A stretch of 64,000 bases of DNA. Source: Cristatella mucedo (lineage: Eukaryota; Bryozoa; Phylactolaemata; Cristatellidae). The notes beneath the pieces were generated by a model, which had not been told where the DNA came from, searched no databases, and worked only from the letters and a program-made list of their open reading frames with translations. The position numbers and the translations under genes are program-made. This document shows, piece by piece, positions 56,118-64,000 of the stretch; within the stretch, counting starts at the first letter, position 1, and each line of letters starts with the position of its first letter. Location: assembly GCA_009760855.2 (NCBI GenBank), contig WPIO01000099.1, positions 1,362,001-1,426,000 of the forward strand, written 5' to 3'.

Positions 56118-57712
56118 CCCAGCTGAACACATATATTAAAGCCTTGCTCCAAAGTTCCAGTCTGGCTTCAGAGCTAATCACTCAGGAATGCAGACATAGG
56201 TAGAGTGTCTCTGCTTGTTTTGCTCGATCTTTCGGCCGCTTTTGATACCATCGATCACAAAGTACTTCTAGAGCGCCTCTCATCTCGCCAGGGCATCACT
56301 GGAACTGCTCTGCAATGGTTCATATCCTATCTCAGTGGGAGACTCCAGAGTATTGACGTACCATTCAACTGCATTTCCCTTTGCAGCAAATGTAAAGTGC
56401 CTAGAAAGAGAGTAAGTTCTCTGAGGGCGCTTTATCAAGTACATTATTATTGTTAATATTATTATTAAGGACCAAGATAATCTGAGGTACTTCTGAAATA
56501 TGGGGTACCTCAGGGCTCCGTACTAGGTGCAGTTTTTTTAACGGTTTATACTCTGCCTCTTGCTGATGTGATTGCCAAGTATAATCTATGCTTTAACTTC
56601 TATGCGGAGGACACTTATTTGAACCTTTGCTTCGATCCCTCCCAGCCTTCGAGCACCTCAAATTCTCTCAACACACTTGCTGCATGTATTAATGATATCC
56701 GCACATGGATGGTAGCAAATTTTCTAAAACTAAACGATGATAGAACTAACTTGCTAGTTATGGGCAAACCCAGTGTGATTCACAAATTGATAAGGCTGAC
56801 GCTCAAAATTGGCTATTCTAGCATATCTCCAGTTGAATCAGCTCGAAATCTAGGTATCATATTCCAAAGTAACCTCTCGTTAGACGACCATATCAGCTCG
56901 GCAGTCAAATCTGCCTATTTTCAGCTTCACAACATTGCTAAAAACAGGCTTGTTTCGATAAAGAAAACACGTCCAAGTTGGTATATGTTTTCGTGACATC
57001 CCGTATTGATTTCTGCAACTCACTGCTTACTGGCCTAAAAGCATGTGGCATCAGGCGATTGCAGCTGCAGCTGGTACAAAACTCCATAGCTAGGCTTGTC
57101 TGTTGTGAGCGTCGCAGTTGCTACATTACACCACTTCTGGCTGACCTGCACTGGCTACCAGTCAAGCAACGGATTGACTTCAAGGTTTTGTCGCTCACTT
57201 ATAGGTCACTTCATTCTTTGGCTCCAGCCTATCTCTCAGATATACTCCCCCATCAGGCCAAGCATCGTACCACCCGCTTTTCGGAATCCAACAGTCTACA
57301 AATACCTCGAACAAAACTCAAATCCTTTTGGAGACCGTGCATTAAGTTCATATGCTCCCAAAGCCTGGAACTCCCTCCAGACCTGCGTCAGAACATCCCC
57401 TGATCTGACCACGTTAAAAAAAAGAACTTTAAAACACACCTATTTAGAACAGCCTTTAGTGGGTCCCTGTGATTCATCCTTCCTGTGCTTATGTGTGCTG
57501 ACACTGTGCATGCTGCCACTAACCACATTTGCATGCTGACCCTATGCATTTCACCCCTAGCCATTTTATTTATTTTGTGTTTTTATCAGGCATGATATTA
57601 CTCATAATTCAATTGTATTCCCTTTGCAGAAAATGTAAAGCACCCACAGTAAGATTGAGTTCTTTGAGAGTGCTTTATCAAGTGCATTAATATTATCATT
57701 ATTATTATTATT
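56118..57712 (+). mobile_element. LINE-A copy inserted between the fibre-gene parts
   Basis: Plus-strand copy from the end of the linker (cagctgaacacatatattaa) through the RT motif LLVLLDLSAAFDTIDHKVLL, HFIL-type C-terminal block and 3' end at 57700. Relative to the 59.6 kb copy it has a deletion of about 43 bases near 56181, an inserted LINE tail at 56359-56466, and FYAED in place of the YADD motif near 56600. It is 5'-truncated. Confidence 0.85.
56359..56466 (+). mobile_element. Solo LINE-A 3' end nested inside a LINE-A RT gene
   Basis: About 105 bases of LINE-A 3' end (accattcaactgcatttccc, agaaagagagtaagttctct, gcgctttatcaagtac, ATT tail) in the middle of the RT coding region. The RT reading is continuous on either side, so this is a minimal insertion of the same family into itself, in the same orientation. 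Confidence 0.85.
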
Positions 57713-58720
57713 AGTGAACCAGAAAGTACATCATCACTCCTACGGATACATTTTTACGTTTGAGATCCTATTTTCGATAGCCTAGTGACATTATTTCGTA
57801 CTATACTGAAATAAATTCTACATAAGAAACAAAACTATGTACAACAAAGTTAATAGTAACATAATTACACGTTCTATCGATTACTATTACCTTATTCAAA
57901 GTTCCAGGTACACAAAAAGTATTGTCACTAGTTAAGTCTAAGAAAAAATTTTTACTATCATTTGACGTGTTGACCATAGCAAACTGGATATAATACCAAA
58001 ATTAGTTGCAACAACAATCACAAAAATTTTGGAAAATATGTTGCAAAACCTATCTTTTCCGATTGGACCAACTAATAGTAATTCACTTGGTGCTAGTTGT
58101 GATGCAGAACTTTATGTTCCTGTGCAATTAACCAGAATATTAAGATCTAAACAGCTTAATGCTAGTAGGCTTAGAAAACTAGTAAATCCTAAATGTCAAA
58201 AGTAACAGTGCTGTTTAACACTATCAACTGCTTGCCTACCAACAAATCCAGAACCAGAATCTTTCAAATAAATAATAATGTTCCGTCCTAGATCAAGATT
58301 ACTATATGAGGAAACATTGAAAAACTGTGTCATACTTCTAAGTAAACCATAGTTAATAACTTTGTAAGGTCTATTACTTTCATAACCAGTTCCATCTGCA
58401 GAACTACTTTCATAATCAGTGCCATCTGCAGAACTTTTGACATACCAAGAATATTAACACATTTAAGTAGTGATCAAAGTTTTCTTTAGTTAATTGTAAA
58501 TAAACTAGAGCAATTAGAAATTGAAGCGATTTCTCCTGAAACAGCATTAGATGTGTTTTTTCTAAAGTCAGAACTAAGAGCATAACCTAGTGTTATTGCG
58601 TCGAAGTCATTGACTGAATAGGCCAAGTTAGTTACTGCACTATTATTGAAATCAAAGTCTCTAAAATAAGTCCATTGATTTATGTTATAGTTTTCATTAT
58701 ATAATAGGTGGATACAATTA
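57713..58720 (-). pseudogene. Fibre-like virion protein, N-terminal part
   Basis: Minus-strand reading from about 58720: NINQWTYFRDFDFNNSAVTN, then VNDFDAITLGYALSS (58575-58612), which matches the fibre repeat theme, then after a frame change YGLLRSMTQFFNVSSYSNLD and GFVGRQAVDSVKQHC at about 58210-58370, and FFLDLTSDNTFCVPGTLNKV near 57890-57960. A 30-base tandem duplication at 58381-58440 repeats the SSADGT-type decapeptide. The gene part is separated from the C-terminal part only by the LINE-A insertion, so both likely formed one structural gene or operon-like run. Confidence 0.5.
58038..58205 (+). other. Small ORF of unknown status
   Basis: A 55-codon plus-strand frame (MLQNLSFPIGPTNSNSLGAS and onward, ending CQK) with an ATG and ordinary composition. 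It lies opposite the fibre-like reading. It may be an accidental frame. Confidence 0.25.
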
Positions 58721-58739
58721 CTAAGGCAACATTTTTAAA

Positions 58740-59560
58740 ACTAATAAAAGAGAAGCCTGTAAAGAAACAAAAAATAAAACTAACATAAGCATTTATAGAA
58801 CAACATGGCGCTTCACTTCAAGAAGATATAAAGACTGGAGTAGACACAAAAAAGGAAATTATATCTGGTTAAACAACTGCTGCTGAGGTAGGAACTTAAG
58901 TAACCATACAAAATTTGCCAAAGATTGCAATTAAACTTAACTTGCAGGCATCAAACAAGATTGTAAAAATTGTTCTAAATGTATTACAATTTCAAATTTA
59001 TTGGTGGTGTAACAAAGACACTGGGTGGATTTCTTTCAGGAATAACGGGGATTATTGATTTATCATTTTTTCTAAAAGAAATAGTTGATGGCATGACATC
59101 TAGGAAACTCGGAAACGTTTCACGGAGGAGAGCAGAAGAGAAAAGAAGGATTTAAAAAATGGTTGCTTCTTTGGAAATTGGTTATAAAATGAATGAGATT
59201 CTATTAGAAGCAGAAAAATTTAATTCAGATTGGTATCTAAACCTAAGTAGTTTTCTTAAAGAATCATTTGGTGCAGAAGCACATGTTGGGATTCATCACA
59301 ACTAGATCCAAAGTCTTGGAAGAAGAGCTTTCTTGAAGCAAGATCTGGAGTACTACTACCCACCATTCCAGCAATCATAGCAAGTATAACAAGTATTGAT
59401 GGTACTTTTAGTCTTACCGTAACAATTACTGTAACCTTGGCAAGTTTTATAAAGAAAATAATTGACTAAACAATGTATACTGCAAGAGCCCCACCAATGA
59501 ATACAAATGAGGAAATAATTGGGGCTTAAACTTTACAAAGTTCAAGACTAAACAATGGAA
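58740..59560 (+). pseudogene. Candidate virion membrane or core protein remains
   Basis: Plus-strand pieces with few losses: HGASLQEDIKTGVDTKKEII near 58805-58865, a hydrophobic/Gly segment with LGGFLSGITGIIDLSFFLK (about 59020-59075), a basic tract RRRAEEKRR (about 59125-59150), MVASLEIGYKMNEILLEAEK (59159 on) and a hydrophobic segment SGVLLPTIPAIIASITSIDG near 59345-59405. Alternation of a hydrophobic segment with basic and helical stretches would fit minor capsid or membrane proteins of this virus group. I do not recognise a specific family. At least three stops are present. Confidence 0.35.
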
Positions 59561-59816
59561 TTATAGATATAATAATAATAATAAAATAATAATAATAATA
59601 ATGCACTTGATACAGCGCCCTCAGAGAACTTAATCTCTTTCTCGGCGCTTTACATTTGCTGTAAAGTGATATGCAATAGAATAGTAAGTATTATCATGCT
59701 TGAAAAACAAACAAAATGCATAATATGGTTAGGGGTGACATGCACAGGGTCAGCATGCAAATGTGGTTAGTGGCAGCATGCACAGTGTCAGCACACATAA
59801 GCACATAGAGGACGAA

Positions 59817-62757
59817 TCACAAGGACCCACTAAATGCTGTCCTAAATAGGTGTGTTTTTAAGTTTCTTCTAAATGTGGTCAGGTCATGCGATGTTCTGAC
59901 GCAGGTCGGGAGGGAGTTCCAGGCTTTGGGAGCATAAGAGCTAAATGCACGGTCTCCAAAGGATTTAAGGTTTGTACGAGGTATTTCCAGACTGTTGGAT
60001 TCCGAAAAGCAGGTGGTACGATGCTTGGCCTGATGGGGTAGTATATCTGAAAGATAGGCTGGAGCCATATAATGAAGAGACCTAAAAGTGAGCGACAAAA
60101 CCTTGAAGTCAATCCGTTGCCTCACTGGTAGCCAGTGCAGGTCGGCGAGAAGTGGAGTAATGTGGCAACTGCGACGCTCACGACAGACAAGCCTAGCAAC
60201 AAAGTTTTGCACCAGCTGCAATTGCCTGATCGCACATGCTGGTAGGCCAGTGAGCAGTGAGTTGCAGAAGTCGAGACGAGATGCCACGAATGCATGGACC
60301 AACTTAGACGTGGTATCCTTATCTAAACAAGCCCGAATTTTAGCAATGTTATGAAGCTGAAAATAGGTAGATTTGACTGTGGAGCTGATGTGGTCGTCTA
60401 ACTAGAGGTCGCTTTGGAATATGACACCTAGATTTCGAGCTGATTCAACTGGAGATATGCTGGCAGAGCCAATTTTGAAAGTCAGCCTTTCCAATTTCTG
60501 AATCACACTGGGTTTGCCCATAACTAGTAAGTTAGTTTTATCATCGTTAAGTTTTAGAAAATTTGCTGCCATCCATGTGCGGATGTCATCAATGCATGCA
60601 GCAAGTGAGTTGAGAGAATTTGAGGTGCTCGAAGGCTGGGAGGGATCAAAGCAAAGGTACAACTGAGTGTCATCTGCATAGACGTGAAAACCTAGATTGT
60701 GCTTGGATATCAAAACAGCAAGAGGCAGAGTGTAAACCGTGAAAAGGACCGGACCTAGCACAGAGCCCTGAGGTACTCTATATTTTAGAGGTACTTCAGA
60801 TGATCTTTGTCCATTCACGTCAATACTCTGGAGTCTCCCACTGAGATAGGACCTGAACCACTGCAGAGCAGTGCCAGTGATGCCCAGGCGAGATGAGAGG
60901 CGCTCTAGAAGAACTTTGTGATCGATGGTATCAAAAGCTGCCGAAAGATCAAGCAAAACAAGCAGAGACACTCTACCCATGTCTGCATTCCTAAGTAGGT
61001 CGTTGTATACCCGAAGCAATGCTGACTCTGTGGAGTGATTAGCTCTAAAGCCAGACTGGAACTTACTAGCAAAGTGTGAGGTTTCGATATACGTGTTCAG
61101 CTGGTCCGCCACGACCCGTTCGACCGTCTTTGATAGGAATGGTAGAAGGGAGACTGTGCGGTAGTTGCTTAAGTTCTCTTGGTCTAGTGTAGCTTTCTTG
61201 AGAAGTGGCCTGACTACAGCTTTTTGAAAGGTGCTGGGACATGACCTGAGGCTAATGACATATTAATGATGTTGGTTATGCATGGCAGCAGCAGATCAAT
61301 GCAATGTAGGAGCAGGACAGTAGGAATAGGGTCCAGAGGACTTGCTGTCTTCTTTGATTGAGATACGAGCTTTAGGACTAGATCACTAGTGACCTGCTTA
61401 AATGCAGACATTGAGGCGCAGCCAGGAACCGAGGAACAGCATTCTAGTGGGAAGGTTGTCATCGCAGGGATGAATTCCCTGATCTTGTCTATCTCCTGCA
61501 CAAAGAATCGAGAGAAGCAATCGGCTAGATCATCACAAGGATCATCAGGTAAGGAGCTAACCTGGGAACGGTTGAGGAGATGGTTTATTGTCGACATCAG
61601 CATTTTTGGATTGTGCATCTGTGATTCAACAATGTTTCTATAGAAGCTAGACTTAGCCTTTGCTAGGATCGATTGGTACGACCTACAGTAGTCTTCATAT
61701 GCCTGTCGATGGACAGTTAGTCCGGATCTTTTGTATGCCTTTTCAAGCTTTCGTTTAGTAGACTTGGCTAGTTTAATGTCAGTGGTAAAGCATAGGCCGT
61801 CTGGGCGGGGGCGCACAGTGCGCTTTGTCAGAGGTGAAAACTCGTCGAGCGTGTCAGCTAGTGTCGTGTTATAGCAATCTACCAGTGATGACAGATCGGA
61901 GGGAGGACTGCACAGCAAAGGTGAAGCAGATATTCTCGCACGGACAGCATCGATGTCAAGGGTCTTGAGGTTTCGCGATTCACAGGTTATTTAAGAGGAG
62001 AATGTGGGCACACACTGTAGATTGAATGAGATCTGCATGTGGTCAGATAAGCTGGATTTGGTGATAATTGGTGATGACAAAGTGCAGTTATATGAGAAAA
62101 TTTGGTCGAGTGTGTGACCCTTGATGTGGGTAGGGCCATGCACATGAGCCACAAGAGATAATGAGTCTGTCAATGCACGAAATTCGGTGCTGGAAGCGTC
62201 AGATAAGTTATCAAAGTGAACGTTGAAATCTCCCATAACGAGGAAGGATCGATTTCTTGCACACAGAATCGAAATGAGATCGGAGAAATCTGAGATAAAG
62301 GAGGATTTGGTACCTAGTTAGCGATAGACTACTGCCACTATCGGTAGCTTGTTTTCGGGTGAGACCAAGACAATTGATTCAAAAGACTGCTTCGAGGGTA
62401 CCGCAAATGGCTTGATGTTGAATTTCGAGCGAACGATAATAGCAACTCCACCTCCAGTTTTGATTGATCTAGGGGTGTGAAAGAAGTGAAACCAGATGGA
62501 GTAGCGTCTTTATTTGTCGGGCATTTTATCGATTTCAGCCAAGTTTCAGTTAGGGCGAGCAGGTCAATACCATTTTCAGAAATAAGGTCGCTTATTACTA
62601 GAGGTTTATTGCATATTGAGCGAGGATTCCAAAGGCAGGCGTTAAGTCTGGCCGATTGGGTTACAACAGGCCTGATGACCACTAAGTTAGAGAGATTTAC
62701 AGTGACGCATGCGGGGGAGCGTGCTGAGCGGTTCGAGACAATGCTAGGAATACCCAA
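59817..62757 (-). pseudogene. LINE-A endonuclease-reverse transcriptase ORF, lightly broken
   Basis: In order on the minus strand: start of the endonuclease with NGIDLLALTETWL (62757-62338), the GDFN motif at 62222-62236 and SDH near the end of that piece (61991-62236), linker (61918-61214), RT core from FQSGFRANHSTESALLRVYN through LDLSAAFDTIDHKVLL, RVPQGSVLGPVLF and VYADDTQLYL (61112-60402), and the C-terminal block (60302-59817, HWLPVRQRIDFKV, APKAWNSLP). Breaks: a stop near 62310, a 3-base deletion creating TAA near 61993, a frameshift near 61213 and a TAG at about 60406. The family nicks DNA and reverse-transcribes its mRNA at the nick. The small number of breaks points to recent loss of activity. 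Confidence 0.85.
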
Positions 62758-63009
62758 GGAGCGGCGTCTGAGCTGGCGGTTCCGGCCACCGCGGCGGCTA
62801 CGGGGTGCTTTCCTTTTGTTAATGCATAGTTCATGAATCTTAGCAACAAAATTAATATCTAGGAACGCATTCGATATACGATGACGATGAGATAGCAGCT
62901 GCTGACGACCATAACTAACAAGCAGGTTACTAACCGCCGGCGTAGCTAAGGCAGCCGCCGGCGTGGGAGACCCAGCAGCCGGAAGCGATAAGCGTTTAGA
63001 TGTCCATAG

Positions 63010-63029
63010 GCGCGTAATTTCTTACGCGC
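63010..63029 (-). other. Perfect 8-bp hairpin at LINE-A 5' end
   Basis: GCGCGTAA and TTACGCGC separated by four bases. The central part recurs at 3247-3260 at the 5' end of LINE-A copy 1, so it belongs to the family's 5' terminus. Confidence 0.6.
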
Positions 63030-63091
63030 TACGGTCAAATAATAATCAGAATAACTTTAAAAAGGTCTTAGCTGTATCGTTTTTGTATACG

Positions 63092-63178
63092 ATGTTCGCA
63101 AGAACTTCGGTTTTCGGAAGAATTCTGCAACGAACACGAACGCGCGTTAGAGCGCTCTATGTCAGGAGGCGAAAATAA
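63092..63178 (+). CDS. Short Arg-rich ORF, possible virion core peptide
   Basis: A 28-codon frame from ATG 63092 to TAA 63178 with 11 Arg or Lys residues in its second half (LQRTRTRVRALYVRRRK). Small basic peptides of this kind condense DNA in adenovirus-like virions; here the role is a guess from composition alone. It overlaps the next frame by 20 bases, as in compact viral genomes. Confidence 0.35.
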   Translation: MFARTSVFGRILQRTRTRVRALYVRRRK

Positions 63179-63344
63179 GATAGAATTGCTTCATCGAGGT
63201 GTAGATATCGATCTCTCAGAAACAGTACAAAGCTCAGAAGTGAATCACAGAATGGTTCATTTAAAGAAAGGAATGAAACTCGATAAAGAATCTGAAGCAT
63301 CTCACTTGGATGAACTGAAGCGAGACACAGAAGATGTAAAGTAG
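63159..63344 (+). CDS. Short charged ORF of unknown function
   Basis: A 61-codon frame from ATG 63159 (MSGGENKIELLHRGVDIDLS, ending ELKRDTEDVK), rich in Glu, Asp, Lys and Ser and probably helical in its second half. It starts within the preceding Arg-rich frame. No family recognised. It may be a fragment: further frames to about 63620 are broken. Confidence 0.35.
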   Translation: MSGGENKIELLHRGVDIDLSETVQSSEVNHRMVHLKKGMKLDKESEASHLDELKRDTEDVK

Positions 63345-63726
63345 AAGCATCGCGAATAAGAGGAAAGAAAACTTGAGATTACAATGCAGACTCAGCAATG
63401 CTATTAGTGAATCTTTTTGCACTGGGAAATTCCCAAGAAGAAACAGTTAAATGTTAAAAATAAGAGATGAATTACAGAAACAATGTGGAAATTAGAAATC
63501 TGTGTGTCTAACTAATGGCTTATCTTCGGTCGCGAAACTTTTAAAATTAAGTTTTGCGATTCCCAGGTGCAAGCGAATAGCATCCGTATCGCCCACAGTG
63601 GCTACTTGCTATGGATCTGGGCAATAACCAAGATGGTATCTAATTCATATACTTGTATATGTGACTTCCACTTATCTTAAACTTAAACAAACAAAATCAT
63701 AGCCAGTAGTATTCTTTATTCGTCTT

Positions 63727-64000
63727 CTATATTTTTTTTATATCTGAGCAAGTAGCAATCCATCGATTATGAACTGTATTATTGAGCTTAGCGTTATCTG
63801 CATGATCTATCTTACGAATAGAAAATTCCCCAGTCATAATTAACACAGCAATTCGATGTGAAAGATATGTTTTTTCATCAATTGATAATATTTGTTTGTA
63901 ACCAGAAGAACCATTAGAGCCCGCTTCAGCATTAAAATGACATGTAACTCGACGATTAACTTTCCATGGAAATAAAAATGATCTGGCTCCTAGTGTCAAA
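63727..64000 (-). CDS. HNH_3-type endonuclease, partial (runs off the window)
   Basis: An open minus-strand frame of at least 90 codons ending at 63727. It shows the pattern of phage- and large-DNA-virus-type HNH endonucleases: YKQILSIDEKTYLSHRIAVL, then MTGEF, then the DH of the HNH motif (KIDHADNAKLNN) and an NRW phrase near the end. These enzymes cut DNA, often as free-standing homing enzymes or with a recombination role. It lies in the same AT-rich block as the polymerase and fibre remains. The 3' end lacks the usual final SNLR-type stretch (reads NRWIATCSDIKKI), so some divergence or truncation exists. The N-terminus lies outside the window, so whether the gene is intact is unknown. Confidence 0.65.
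   Translation of the reverse strand, partial: LTLGARSFLFPWKVNRRVTCHFNAEAGSNGSSGYKQILSIDEKTYLSHRIAVLIMTGEFSIRKIDHADNAKLNNTVHNRWIATCSDIKKI

Larger units (their letters stand above)
59570..63030 (-). mobile_element. LINE-A, near full-length youngest copy
   Basis: Minus-strand element of about 3.4 kb with all parts: the 5' hairpin at 63010-63029, a 5' region with a GC-rich start, the endonuclease, the RT with all main blocks, a C-terminal extension, a 3' UTR with the core agagaacttaatctct, and an (AAT)n tail at 59571-59600. It is the reference for all other LINE-A copies in the window. It sits in the Polinton-like element, so it inserted after that element was in place. Confidence 0.9.
46295..64000. 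mobile_element. Decayed Polinton/Maverick-like (polintovirus-type) element
   Basis: An AT-rich block, clearly different in composition from the DNA to its left. It holds a protein-primed family B polymerase pseudogene (+), fibre-like virion protein remains (-), further ORFs of virion type and an HNH endonuclease frame at the right edge. LINE-B at 48.1 kb and LINE-A copies at 51.5, 56.1 and 59.6 kb are inserted in it. Without these it spans about 10 kb here and continues beyond the window. Integrase, packaging ATPase, protease and major capsid genes, which define a complete Polinton, were not recognised, so assignment rests on the polymerase and gene style. A free-virus insertion or an adintovirus relative are alternatives. 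Confidence 0.7.

Overview
This window looks like intergenic, transposon-dominated DNA from a metazoan, probably an invertebrate; the species cannot be fixed from the sequence. There are no operons, rRNAs or bacterial-style genes. Most of the window is layers of 5'-truncated and decayed retroelements, diagnostic of an animal genome. Working names used below: LINE-A is an L2/CR1-group non-LTR retrotransposon with an (ATT)n tail. LINE-B is a related element with an (ATTAC)n tail. SINE-1 and SINE-2 are two tRNA-derived short elements; SINE-2 carries a 3' end like that of LINE-A.

Layout. 1-6.1 kb: a long LINE-A copy and several fragments in both orientations. 6.1-13.3 kb: pyrimidine-rich DNA, SINEs nested in a LINE, long (CT)n and (GT)n arrays, and sequence I do not recognise. 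13.3-26.6 kb: more LINE-A, LINE-B and SINE copies separated by unrecognised DNA. 27.3-29.46 kb: a broken Ty3/gypsy retrotransposon (gag, zinc knuckle, protease, RT, RNase H region). 29.48-30.67 kb: a hAT DNA transposon fragment abutting it. 30.7-31.0 kb: a small probable non-LTR C-terminal fragment. 32.3-34.5 kb: a second, decayed hAT transposase of the ZMYM1/DUF4371 type. 35-39 kb: old LINE-A copies and, at 37.67-37.81 kb, a possible terminal exon of a host gene with a poly(A) signal. 40.9-42.06 kb: the only clearly intact long gene, a 12-finger C2H2 zinc-finger protein on the minus strand. 42.2-45.1 kb: LINE and SINE debris.

At about 46.3 kb base composition changes abruptly to strongly AT-rich and stays so to the window end, except where LINEs are inserted. 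This stretch is a decayed Polinton/Maverick-like (polintovirus-type) element. It has a protein-primed family B DNA polymerase pseudogene on the plus strand, fibre-like virion-protein remains on the minus strand with a recurrent phage-fibre repeat motif, possible membrane or core protein ORFs, and at the right edge an HNH_3-type endonuclease reading frame that runs off the window. Four LINE insertions interrupt it. One polymerase active-site motif has lost both acidic residues, so the copy is inactive.

The most notable points are the virus-like element with its fibre repeats and HNH gene, the shared 3' end of SINE-2 and LINE-A, the zinc-finger array in which alternate fingers lack the last zinc ligand, and several clear records of recombination and nested insertion within the LINEs. 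All family calls rest on motif recognition by eye; no database search was possible.
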